From positions 62,001 through 126,000 of the forward strand of contig JAXLWK010000008.1 in NCBI GenBank assembly GCA_046328525.1: a DNA stretch of 64,000 nt, read 5' to 3'. The notes below the pieces were generated by a model. That model saw nothing but the letters and a program-made list of their open reading frames with translations. It searched no databases and was not told the origin of the DNA. The stretch comes from JBDHWG01 sp046328525 (lineage in GTDB: Bacteria > Chloroflexota > Anaerolineae > Epilineales > JAHCIE01). Below are positions 17,041-24,477 of this stretch, in pieces. Positions within the stretch are counted from its first letter, which is position 1; the number at the start of each line of letters is the position of its first letter. Both the position numbers and the translations under genes were made by a program.

Positions 17041-17376
17041 TTAGAAGCTGCCGACGGCTTCCACCGTGTCGTCGTACATCTCGAAGATACGGGTGAAGCC
17101 GACAAGCTCCAGGGTGTCCTGGACGAAGGGCTGGACGCCGGCGAGGCGCAGGTCGCCGCGGTTCCAGCGTTTGACACCTTTGCGCGCCGCCAGGAGCACG
17201 CGCAACCCGGCGGAGCTGATATACGTCACGTTTTCCATATCCACGACGATTTTGAAATGGCCGCTTTCGATCAGCTCGTTGAGTACCTTCTGAAGTTCGG
17301 GGGCCGTCTGGTGATCAATGCGGCCAGATGGAGCGACCAGAACGACGCGCTTCATCTCGCGGGTGGTAATATCCAT
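17041..17376 (-). CDS. STAS-domain anti-anti-sigma factor
   Basis: This 111-residue single-domain protein belongs to the RsbV/SpoIIAA type. The hallmark VTYISSAGLRVLLAARKG carries the phosphorylatable serine (Ser54 or Ser55). In partner switching the unphosphorylated form binds an RsbW-type kinase and frees its target. It lies upstream of the phosphatase operon on the same strand, separated by 253 bp of repeats, and has its own promoter (17422-17450). No dedicated sigma factor is adjacent, so the output may be a distant sigma factor or a non-transcriptional target. Confidence 0.92.
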   Translation of the reverse strand: MDITTREMKRVVLVAPSGRIDHQTAPELQKVLNELIESGHFKIVVDMENVTYISSAGLRVLLAARKGVKRWNRGDLRLAGVQPFVQDTLELVGFTRIFEMYDDTVEAVGSF

Positions 17377-17421
17377 GAATGAGTCCTCCTCGGGGCGCGT
17401 GTGCGGGTTCGTGTGGCCGTG

Positions 17422-17450
17422 ATTATATCATGCCGCCGGAGGGAAGGCAA
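17422..17450 (-). promoter_or_regulatory. Housekeeping promoter of the STAS gene
   Basis: On the minus strand TTGCCT (17450-17445) and TATAAT (17427-17422) are 17 bp apart. The expected transcript starts about 40 bases before the ATG at 17376. Confidence 0.65.
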
Positions 17451-17463
17451 AGGGAATTCGCGC

Positions 17464-17492
17464 TTGTGATTCCCCAGGCTTTGGGCTAGAAT
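17464..17492 (+). promoter_or_regulatory. Putative promoter of the molybdoenzyme gene
   Basis: TTGTGA (17464-17469) and TAGAAT (17487-17492) are 17 bp apart on the plus strand, back to back with the STAS promoter. Confidence 0.45.
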
Positions 17493-17525
17493 ACCACAAT
17501 TCGAGAGCTTGTGAAACATCTTTGT

Positions 17526-17576
17526 GTAGCGCCGACTTCAGTCGGCATCCCAAGAGCTGACTGAAGTCGGCGCTAC
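17526..17576. repeat. Long inverted repeat centred on GACTTCAGTC
   Basis: GTAGCGCCGACTTCAGTC and GACTGAAGTCGGCGCTAC are perfect 18-bp arms around a 15-bp loop. The arms themselves contain small CTTCAG/CTGAAG palindromes. It lies in the leader of the molybdoenzyme gene, so the mRNA would carry the hairpin. Confidence 0.85.
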
Positions 17577-17603
17577 GGACTCGTTCACGATAGGACTCAA
17601 CCC

Positions 17604-19754
17604 ATGGCTATGCTCCTCAGCGATTCGGACCTGCGCGTCGTCCACGCCGTTTGCCCGCACGACTGCCCCGACACGTGCGCCATGAAGGTCACGGTGCGCG
17701 AGGGCCGCGCCGTCAAGATCGAGGGCGACCCGACGCACCCGACGACGCGCGGCTTCCTGTGCGGCAAGGTCGGCCAGCACTACCTGGAGATGGTCTACAG
17801 CCCACGCCGCGTCCTGACCCCGCGCCGCCGCGTCGGGTCGAAGGGTAGCGGCCGGTTCGAGGCGATCACCTGGGACGAGGCGATCGCCGAGATCGTCGAG
17901 CGCTTCGGGGGCATCATCGCCGCGCACGGGGCCGAGGCCATCCTGCCGTACTCCTACTCCGGCACCCTGGGCCTGCTCAACGAGGGCAGCATGGACCGCC
18001 GCTTCTTCCACCGCCTGGGCGCGAGCCAGCTCGAGCGCACCATCTGTTCGGAGGCCGGCGCCACGGCGTGGAAGTATACCTACGGCGCGTCCCTGGGCAC
18101 GGACCCGGAGGCCTTCGCCCACGCCCGGCTCATCATCGTCTGGGGCTCCAACCCGGCCACGTCCAACACGCACCTGATGCCGTTCATCACCGCGGCCCGC
18201 AAGGCCGGCGCGCGGCTCATCGTCATTGACCCGCGCCAGACCCGCACGGCGCGCCTGGCCGACTGGCACATCGCGCCGCGGCCCGGCACGGACGCCGCCC
18301 TGGCCCTGGCGCTCATGAACGTCATCATCAGCGAGAACCGCCACGATGCCGCGTGGCTGGACGAGCACGCCGTCGGCTTCGACGCTCTCAAGGCGCGCGC
18401 CGCCGAGTGGCCGGTCGAGCGCGCCGCCGCGACGACGGACATTCCCGCCGCCGACATCCTGGCCCTGGCGCGAGAGTACGCCTCGACGCGCCCGTCGGTG
18501 ATCCGCCTCAACTACGGCCTCCAACGCCACACCAACGGCGGCATGATGGTGCGCGCCGTCGCCTGCCTGCCGGCGGTCGTTGGGGCGTGGCGCGATGTGG
18601 GCGGCGGGGCGCTCCTGAGCACGTCCGGCGCGTTCCCGATTGACTTTGCCGCGCTGAACCGCGCGGACCTCAAGCCGACGCCGGAGCCGCGCTGGGTCAA
18701 CATGAACCAGCTCGGCGACGCCCTGCTGACTCTGAACGATCCGCCGATCCAGGCCTTGTTCGTGTACGACGCGAACCCGGCCGCCAGCACGCCCCACTCG
18801 TCGCGCGTCCTGGCCGGCCTGCGGCGCGAGGACCTGTTCACCGTCGTCCACGACCCGTACTTCACCGACACGACGGATTACGCCGACATCGTCCTGCCGG
18901 CGACGACGCAGCTCGAGCACACCGACCTGCACAAGGCGTATGGCAACTACTACCTCCAGGTGAACCAGCCGGCCATCGCACCCCTGGGCGAGTCGGTGTC
19001 CAACGTCGAGCTGTTCCGCCGCCTGGCGAAGGCGATGGGCTTCGGCGAGTCGTGCTTCGACGACACGGTCGAGGACATGATTGACCAGGCCCTCGCGCTA
19101 CCCCACCTCCACCTCCAGGGCATCACCCGCGAGCGGCTGATGGCGGAGGGGTGGGCGCGTCTCAACCTGCCGACCGCCGAGCCGTCGGCGCTGGCCGTGG
19201 ACGGCCCGGCCGAGGGGCCGGCCGACGCGCCGACGCCCACGCCCTGGGCGCCCTTCGCCCACGGCGGCTTCCCGACGCCCAGCGGCAAGGTCGAGCTGCT
19301 CTCTGAGGGCATGGCCGCCGCCGGGCTGGACCCGCTGCCGCGCCACGACCCCATCGCCGAGAGCGCCGAGGCCGACCCGGCTCTGGCCGCGCGCTACCCG
19401 ATCCATCTCATCACGCCGAGCGCCCACTTCTTCCTAAACACGTCGTTCTCCCACGTGGACAGGCTCATCGTCAAGCAGAAGGAGCCGTTCATCGAGCTGA
19501 GCCACGCGGACGCGGCGGCGCGGGACATCGCCGACGGCGACTGGTGCCGCGTGTTCAACGATCGGGGTGAGGTGCGGCTGCGCGCCCGCGTGGGCAGCGC
19601 CGTGCGGCCCGGCGTCGCCGCGTCGGAGACGATCTGGTGGACGAAGCTCAGCCCGCAGGGCCAGGGCATCAATGGGCTGACTTCGGACGCTCTGACGGAC
19701 ATGGGGCGCGGCGCAACGTTCTACACCAACCTGGTCCAGGTGGAGCGGGCGTAA
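17604..19754 (+). CDS. Molybdopterin (bis-MGD) oxidoreductase, catalytic subunit
   Basis: This 716-residue member of the DMSO reductase/formate dehydrogenase superfamily has an N-terminal [4Fe-4S] site formed by Cys17, Cys21, Cys25 and Cys53 (CPHDCPDTC ... FLCGKV). Cofactor-binding stretches follow, for example VWGSNPATSN, IDPRQTRTARLAD and VLPATTQLEHTD, and a C-terminal molydopterin-dinucleotide-binding barrel begins near 600. No Tat signal is present, so it is cytoplasmic. The substrate cannot be assigned from sequence alone. No electron-transfer or membrane subunit is adjacent; a cyclase-like gene follows directly. Confidence 0.88.
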   Translation: MAMLLSDSDLRVVHAVCPHDCPDTCAMKVTVREGRAVKIEGDPTHPTTRGFLCGKVGQHYLEMVYSPRRVLTPRRRVGSKGSGRFEAITWDEAIAEIVERFGGIIAAHGAEAILPYSYSGTLGLLNEGSMDRRFFHRLGASQLERTICSEAGATAWKYTYGASLGTDPEAFAHARLIIVWGSNPATSNTHLMPFITAARKAGARLIVIDPRQTRTARLADWHIAPRPGTDAALALALMNVIISENRHDAAWLDEHAVGFDALKARAAEWPVERAAATTDIPAADILALAREYASTRPSVIRLNYGLQRHTNGGMMVRAVACLPAVVGAWRDVGGGALLSTSGAFPIDFAALNRADLKPTPEPRWVNMNQLGDALLTLNDPPIQALFVYDANPAASTPHSSRVLAGLRREDLFTVVHDPYFTDTTDYADIVLPATTQLEHTDLHKAYGNYYLQVNQPAIAPLGESVSNVELFRRLAKAMGFGESCFDDTVEDMIDQALALPHLHLQGITRERLMAEGWARLNLPTAEPSALAVDGPAEGPADAPTPTPWAPFAHGGFPTPSGKVELLSEGMAAAGLDPLPRHDPIAESAEADPALAARYPIHLITPSAHFFLNTSFSHVDRLIVKQKEPFIELSHADAAARDIADGDWCRVFNDRGEVRLRARVGSAVRPGVAASETIWWTKLSPQGQGINGLTSDALTDMGRGATFYTNLVQVERA

Positions 19755-20393
19755 GTGAACGCGGCTCCACTGCCCTGGCTGCTCGAGCCTGTGAACCCAT
19801 CGGTCCGCTACTGGACCCTGGTTGATGTTCTGGGCTATCCTGACGGCGCGCCTGAGGTCCAGGATACCAGGGGGGCGATTGCCGAGCAAGCTCTGGTGAA
19901 AGAGGTCTTCGCGCTTCAGCATCCGGACGGCCATTGGGGTGAAGATGCAACCAAGCCGTACACGGCGCAGGGAGCTGTGGCCGCGCTCGGCCTGCTGCAC
20001 ATGCTGGGCGTCGCGCCGGACGAGCGCACGGCGGCCGGCTGCGCCTCGTTCCTGCGGTTCTGCCAGAGCGAGACCGGGGGCTTTTCGCTAACGAGGACAC
20101 TCCCCAGCGGCGTCTTTCCCTGCACCACCGGCGAGCACAAGCGTTGGCTGACCTTCGGCGTGCCGCGCGCATGGGACTTGCTCAGTGCGTTGAAAGCGCT
20201 CGCCGCGCACGGCTACGCCCACGATGCGCGGTTCGCGCCGCTGCTCGCGCTGGTGTTGGAGTGTCAGGATGCTGAGGGGCGGTGGGCGTGCGGCTCGGTG
20301 TCGAAAACCTGGCCGCTGGAAAAGCGCAATCAGCCGAGCAAGTGGGTCACGCTCGACGCGCTGCGCGTGCTGAAGCAAGCGGCCCAGACCTGA
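19755..20393 (+). CDS. Cyclase/prenyltransferase-repeat-like protein
   Basis: This 212-residue protein starts at a GTG immediately after the TAA of the molybdoenzyme gene, so translation is probably coupled. LEPVNPSVRYWTLVDVLG at the N-terminus and repeated helical units such as LQHPDGHWG, QSETGGFSLT and CQDAEGRWACGS match a family with the alpha/alpha barrel of squalene cyclases and prenyltransferases. Homologues are sometimes labelled nitrogen fixation protein NifH in databases, which is misleading. It is shorter than typical members. The DxDD-type catalytic acid motif of true cyclases is not seen, so enzymatic activity is doubtful. Confidence 0.65.
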   Translation: MNAAPLPWLLEPVNPSVRYWTLVDVLGYPDGAPEVQDTRGAIAEQALVKEVFALQHPDGHWGEDATKPYTAQGAVAALGLLHMLGVAPDERTAAGCASFLRFCQSETGGFSLTRTLPSGVFPCTTGEHKRWLTFGVPRAWDLLSALKALAAHGYAHDARFAPLLALVLECQDAEGRWACGSVSKTWPLEKRNQPSKWVTLDALRVLKQAAQT

Positions 20394-20399
20394 CAGCGC

Positions 20400-20445
20400 C
20401 CCGATTCTCTGTGTCCTCTGTGTCTCCGTGGCAGGCTTCTTGAGA
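20400..20445. repeat. Half copy of CACAGAG-type repeat
   Basis: CTCTGTGTCCTCTGTGTCTCCGTGGC-like sequence follows the cyclase-like gene. A complete hairpin of this family is at 25505-25579; half copies are at 3405-3435 and 24430-24454. Confidence 0.6.
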
Positions 20446-20480
20446 AGCGATGGATGACGTTAGACTTCAAGGAGGATAGC

Positions 20481-20693
20481 ATGCTGTTGGATGTTTTGGC
20501 CGAGCACACGCGTGTAGACACCCAGAACGGGACGAACGACCAGAGGGCGCAGGGCGGCAAGTCGTCGCGGGACACGGACCAGACGCACAGCTCGCCGACC
20601 GCTCGCCCCGACGGCGATAGCCTGGAAAGCACCGGCGGCAGCGAGGGCAACACCTCGCGCACCGGCCGCACCAACGACATCCCAACCCCTTAA
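20481..20693 (+). CDS. Small hydrophilic protein of unknown function
   Basis: This 70-residue frame is preceded by a near-perfect ribosome-binding site AAGGAGGATAGC, which fixes the ATG at 20481. The first dozen residues (MLLDVLAEHTRV) could form a short helix. The rest is disordered and rich in Thr, Ser, Gly, Asp and Arg, ending TNDIPTP. No signal peptide, membrane segment, Cys pair or known motif is seen. It lies between two repeat elements, alone on the plus strand. A short gene with such a strong start signal is probably expressed, but the function is unknown. Confidence 0.55.
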   Translation: MLLDVLAEHTRVDTQNGTNDQRAQGGKSSRDTDQTHSSPTARPDGDSLESTGGSEGNTSRTGRTNDIPTP

Positions 20694-20699
20694 GAGGAA

Positions 20700-20769
20700 G
20701 GGAACGCAAAGGCGCAGAGACGCAAAGGGACGAGATCAGACGCCTTTCTTTGCGTCTCTGCGTTGCGAT
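20700..20769. repeat. CGCAAAGG-type inverted repeat, copy 2
   Basis: GGAACGCAAAGGCGCAGAGA with CGCAAAGG is answered by TTTCTTTGCGTCTCTGCGTT. The left arm is built of CGCAAAGG/CGCAGAGA/CGCAAAGG units at 8-bp spacing. It follows the small protein gene directly. Confidence 0.8.
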
Positions 20770-20792
20770 ACATTTTTCAAAGGACACTCACA

Positions 20793-21545
20793 ATGACCGC
20801 TCCAATCGCCCTACAACTTTATACACTCCGCGCCGAGCTGCCGGCTGACTATGCCGGCGTCATTCGCCAGGTCGCCGCCATGGGCTACGCCGGCGTCGAG
20901 CCGGCCGGCTTCCCCGGCAGCAACGTCCACGACGCGGCCCGCCTGTTCGGGGCGCTTGGCCTTGCCGTCCCGGCCGCCCACGTCAACATCTTCGCCGACG
21001 CCAACGCCGCGTTCGAGGCGACGGCGGCCCTGGGCTGCGGCTACGCGGTGAGCGGTGGCGGCCTCGGCCGCGACAACTTCAATACCCTGGATGACGTTCG
21101 CCGCGCGTGTGACACGGCCAACGCCCTGGCGCAGACGGCCAAGGCCAACGGCGTGCATCTCGGCCTGCACAACCACTGGTGGGAGTTCGAGCCGGTGGAG
21201 GGGCAGGCGCCCTTCGATATTATGCTGGAGCGCCTGGACGACTCCATCATCTTCGAGGTGGACTGCTACTGGGCGCAGGTCGCCGGCGCCGACCCGGTTG
21301 CCTTGATCCAGCGCCTTGGCACGCGCGCGCCCCTGCTGCACGTCAAGGACGGGCCGGTGCAGAAGGATGTGCCCCAGACGGCCGTCGGCCAGGGGAAGAT
21401 GGACTACCACCGCATCCTCGCCGCCGCGCCCCACGCCGAGTGGCTCATCGTCGAGCTGGACTACTGCGCCACCGACATGCTGACCGCCGTGGGCGAGAGC
21501 TACACCTACCTTGTCAGCAGCGGCCTGGCGGCAGGCAAAGGGTAG
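20793..21545 (+). CDS. Sugar phosphate isomerase/epimerase-like TIM barrel
   Basis: This 250-residue protein belongs to the xylose isomerase-like/AP endonuclease 2 superfamily. Landmarks are IALQLYTLR at the N-terminus, GVHLGLHNHWWEFEP, IIFEVDCYWAQVAGADP, LLHVKDGPV, VGQGKMDYHRIL and WLIVELDYC, which carry the Glu, Asp and His metal ligands. The family isomerises or epimerises sugars and inositol derivatives; the exact substrate is not evident. I place the start at ATG 20793 (AAGGA nine bases upstream), not at the earlier in-frame ATG, which lies in a repeat. Confidence 0.8.
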   Translation: MTAPIALQLYTLRAELPADYAGVIRQVAAMGYAGVEPAGFPGSNVHDAARLFGALGLAVPAAHVNIFADANAAFEATAALGCGYAVSGGGLGRDNFNTLDDVRRACDTANALAQTAKANGVHLGLHNHWWEFEPVEGQAPFDIMLERLDDSIIFEVDCYWAQVAGADPVALIQRLGTRAPLLHVKDGPVQKDVPQTAVGQGKMDYHRILAAAPHAEWLIVELDYCATDMLTAVGESYTYLVSSGLAAGKG

Positions 21546-21566
21546 ACGACCCGGTCACCGAGAGGC

Positions 21567-21720
21567 TGTTGCCCGCCGACGCCTGGCACTCAAGTGCCAG
21601 GCTAAACGAACGAAGCCTGCTTCAGCAGGCTGGCAGAGGCACGTCATGCCCATCCGAGCCTGCTGAAGCAGGCTTTGCCCTCTCAGCCCCAGACTTGAGT
21701 CTGGGGCGTCGGCGCGCGAC
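21567..21720. repeat. Intergenic hairpin cluster, CTTSAG-type, copy 2
   Basis: Four palindromes follow one another: CCTGGCACTCAAGTGCCAGG, AGCCTGCTTCAGCAGGCT, AGCCTGCTGAAGCAGGCT and CCCCAGACTTGAGTCTGGGG. Outer arms CCGACGCC and GGCGTCGG enclose the set. The arms differ, but each centre is CTCAAG, CTTCAG, CTGAAG or CTTGAG. The cluster sits between the sugar isomerase-like and aminotransferase genes. Confidence 0.85.
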
Positions 21721-21776
21721 AGTCGCCCACTCTATCGAGAGTGACCCACTAGCGTTTCAGGACTCAGGAGACTCCC

Positions 21777-23066
21777 ATGCTCCGCTCGCGTTCCGCCGAC
21801 ATCACCGACCTGGCGCGGCAGCATATCCCCGGCGGCGTCAACTCCACCATTCGCGCCATCGAGCCGCCGATGGTCATCACGCGGGCATCCGGCGCCATCC
21901 TCTACGACGCCGACGGCCAGCGCACCATTGACTACCACGCCGCATTCGGCCCGGTCGTCCTCGGCCACTGCCACCCCGCTGTGACGCGGGCGGTGGCCGA
22001 GACGGCGGCGACGCTGGACCTGATCGGCATCGGCGCGACGGAGCCGGAGGCGCGGCTGGCCGAGGCCGTCTGCCGCCACGTGCCGAGCGCCGAGCGCGTC
22101 GCCTTCTGCAACAGCGGCACCGAGGCGACGCTCAGCGCCATTCGCCTGGCGCGCGGCGTCACCGGGCGGCAGAAGCTCATCAAGTTCCAGGGCTGCTACC
22201 ACGGCCACCACGACGCCGTGCTCATGAACGTCGCCACGCCGGCGGAGCGCTTCGGTGAGCGCGACGTTCTCTCAGCCGGGCTGAGCCAGGCGGTGGTGGA
22301 GAACACCATCGTCCTGCCCTACAACGACCTGGACGCGGTGGAGGCAGCCGTCGCCGCCGAGGGCGACGCCATCGCCGCGATCATCGTCGAGCCAATCGCC
22401 CACAACGTCGGCTGCATCCTGCCGGCGCCGGGCTTCCTCGAAGGGCTGCGCGAGATCACGCGGCGGCGCGGCATCGTCCTCATCTTCGACGAGGTCATCA
22501 CCGGCTTCCGCCACGCCCTGGGCGGCTACCAGGCGATCTGTGGCGTGACGCCGGACCTGACAACGCTGGCGAAGGCCATGGCGAACGGCTACCCCATCGC
22601 CGCCGTCGCCGGCCGCGCCGACCTACTGGACCACTACACGACCGCCGGCGGCGACGTCTACTTCGCCGGCACGTACAACGGCCACCCGGTGAGCGCGGCG
22701 GCGGCCCTGGCGACGATCGCGGCCCTGGCGGACGGCAGCGCCCACGCGCGCATGGCGGCGCTGGGCGAGGGCCTGCGCCAGGGGCTGGCCGACATCATTG
22801 CGCGCGTCGGCCTGCGGGCGACGGTCGCGGGCTACGCCTCGATCTGGGTGGTGTACTTCATGGACGGCCCCATAGAGACCTACGCCGACCTGCTGCGCAA
22901 CGACACGGCGCGCTTCATCGAGTTTCGCCGCGAGACGACGCGGCGCGGAGCGTTCCAGCTCCCGCTGAACCTCAAGCGCAACCACATCAGCGCCGCCCAC
23001 ACGGAGGCGCACATCGCCGAGACGTTGCAGATCGCCGAGGACGTGTTGCGGGAGATGGCCCGCTGA
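21777..23066 (+). CDS. Class III PLP aminotransferase, glutamate-1-semialdehyde mutase-like
   Basis: This 429-residue PLP enzyme has the class III fold. It shows the glycine-rich site NSGTEATLSAIRLAR, FQGCYHGHHD, the pyridine-contacting Asp in LIFDEVITGFR, and the PLP Lys in TTLAKAMANGYP. The sequence resembles HemL (glutamate-1-semialdehyde 2,1-aminomutase) and related omega-aminotransferases. The active-site region IAAVAGRADLLD differs from the usual GGMPVGAYGG of HemL, so I leave the symbol empty. No other tetrapyrrole gene is nearby. The length is normal. Confidence 0.85.
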   Translation: MLRSRSADITDLARQHIPGGVNSTIRAIEPPMVITRASGAILYDADGQRTIDYHAAFGPVVLGHCHPAVTRAVAETAATLDLIGIGATEPEARLAEAVCRHVPSAERVAFCNSGTEATLSAIRLARGVTGRQKLIKFQGCYHGHHDAVLMNVATPAERFGERDVLSAGLSQAVVENTIVLPYNDLDAVEAAVAAEGDAIAAIIVEPIAHNVGCILPAPGFLEGLREITRRRGIVLIFDEVITGFRHALGGYQAICGVTPDLTTLAKAMANGYPIAAVAGRADLLDHYTTAGGDVYFAGTYNGHPVSAAAALATIAALADGSAHARMAALGEGLRQGLADIIARVGLRATVAGYASIWVVYFMDGPIETYADLLRNDTARFIEFRRETTRRGAFQLPLNLKRNHISAAHTEAHIAETLQIAEDVLREMAR

Positions 23067-23110
23067 GGTGGGTGAGTCGGGGATCACGAACGGCGATGAA
23101 GATCGCTGTC

Positions 23111-23268
23111 CCCCGAACGCACGGCCCGCCCGCCGCTGAAGCAGCGGGCTACGGGTGCAAGCCTGCGAGGCTGAGGCTCTGGCTCCCCAGCCCCTTGGGC
23201 TTGCATCAGTAGCCGTAGGCTTGAGCCTACGGCGGACGGCCGCCGCGAGTCCGCCCAGGGTTATTTTT
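23111..23268 (+). repeat. Dispersed ~158-bp hairpin element, copy 1
   Basis: It runs from CCCCGAACGC to CAGGGTTATTTT. Three hairpins occur in order: CCGCTGAAGCAGCGGG, a GCAAGCC/GGGCTTGC long-range pair, and GCCGTAGGCTTGAGCCTACGGC. A near-identical copy in the same orientation is at 34315-34471. The region 23067-23363 has no gene besides this and a GCTTGCTTCGCC...GCTTGCAATGAC repeat fragment at 23312-23340. Confidence 0.85.
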
Positions 23269-23363
23269 AACGGAGCAAGAGATAGAATGCATACCGCGTG
23301 TGTGACAAGCCAGTCGCTTGCTTCGCCGACGCTTGCAATGACCGAATGACTGAAGGATAAAGA

Positions 23364-24458
23364 ATGCACCTGAAAGTGTTTGATCCCCACGCGGCGAGCG
23401 ATGCCGAGTGGGCGGCGCTGAACGAGTTCGAGAATCGAATGCTGGCCGAGACCTTTCCCGACGACCCGCCCCGCCCTCTCGCCCTCACCATCCGCGAGCA
23501 GACCCGCACCCCGGCCATTCTCCTCCGCACGCGCTGGGCGGCGTGGCGCGAGGATGGCGGCGCGATCCTGGGCCAGGGCGTCGTGGACATGTGGCAGGTG
23601 CAGGACAACCAGCACCTCGCCTTCGTCCAGATCGAAGTGCGGCCGGAGGCCCGCTGCCAGGGCATCGGGACGGCGCTCCTGGCGCGGGCGGCGGCGACCG
23701 TCCAGGCGAGCGGGCGCTCGACGCTCATGGGACGCGCCCTGGCGAACGTACCGTCCGGCGCGGCGTTCGCCGAGCGAGTCGGCGCGAAGGCGGGCCTGCC
23801 GTCGCGCCGCAACCAGTTCGACATGCGGGACCTGGACCTGGCGCGGATGCGCGCGTGGGTCGCGCGGGCGCAAGAGCGGGCCGCCGGCTTCAGCGTCGGT
23901 TTCTGGGGCGAGACCTATACCGAAGAAGCGCTGGAAGCCGTCGTCCACATGCTGAGCGCGATGAACGACGCGCCCCACGATGACACCGTGGAGGAGGAAA
24001 TCTGGACGGTGGACGAGCTGCGCGACCTTGAAGCAACGTACAAGGAGCAGGGGCTTGTGCGCTGGACAATGTACGCGCGAGAGACGAGCAGCGGCGCGTA
24101 TGCCGGCTACACCGAGGTGTACTGGAACGCGCTTCAGCCGACGTTGCTCCAGCAGGGCGACACCGCCGTCCTGCCAGCGTACCGCAACCTGGGGCTGGGG
24201 CGCTGGCTCAAGGCGGCGATGATCCTGCGCGTCCTGGCCGACCGCCCCCAGGTGCGCTTCGTCCGCACCGGCAACGCCGACGCCAACGCGCCGATGCTCA
24301 ACATCAACCACGAGATGGGGTTTCGCCCGTTCCACCTGCGCACGTCGTACACCATCGAAGCAGCGCAGGCCCTCGCGTATACTGAAAATGCGGCAGCTCA
24401 CAAGCAAGAGGGAGCGCCCGAAGAGTTGCGACAGAGCCACAGAGGGCACAGAGAATAG
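23364..24458 (+). CDS. Double-GNAT acetyltransferase, paralogue 1
   Basis: This 364-residue protein has two GNAT domains. The acetyl-CoA loop of the first is VRPEARCQGIGTALL (about 92-107), and the second has LPAYRNLGLGRWLKAAM (about 271-287). The substrate is unknown. AAGGA lies upstream of the ATG. It is followed 19 bp later by a clear paralogue, so this is a tandem duplication. The last dozen residues (RQSHRGHRE) are encoded by a CACAGAG-type repeat, which also supplies the stop, so the native C-terminus has probably been replaced or extended. Confidence 0.85.
   Translation: MHLKVFDPHAASDAEWAALNEFENRMLAETFPDDPPRPLALTIREQTRTPAILLRTRWAAWREDGGAILGQGVVDMWQVQDNQHLAFVQIEVRPEARCQGIGTALLARAAATVQASGRSTLMGRALANVPSGAAFAERVGAKAGLPSRRNQFDMRDLDLARMRAWVARAQERAAGFSVGFWGETYTEEALEAVVHMLSAMNDAPHDDTVEEEIWTVDELRDLEATYKEQGLVRWTMYARETSSGAYAGYTEVYWNALQPTLLQQGDTAVLPAYRNLGLGRWLKAAMILRVLADRPQVRFVRTGNADANAPMLNINHEMGFRPFHLRTSYTIEAAQALAYTENAAAHKQEGAPEELRQSHRGHRE
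24430..24454. repeat. CACAGAG-type repeat overlapping a gene end
   Basis: GACAGAGCCACAGAGGGCAC and following bases encode the last residues of GNAT paralogue 1 before its TAG at 24456-24458. Confidence 0.7.
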
Positions 24459-24477
24459 AGTGGATAAAGGATGACCT

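Noticed and set aside
19755..20393. Annotation as nitrogen fixation protein NifH
   Set aside because: There is no P-loop or iron-sulfur cysteine pattern of NifH. The repeats fit the cyclase-like barrel.
21777..23066. Firm assignment as HemL
   Set aside because: The fold and PLP site fit, but the HemL-specific active-site region differs and no tetrapyrrole genes are adjacent.
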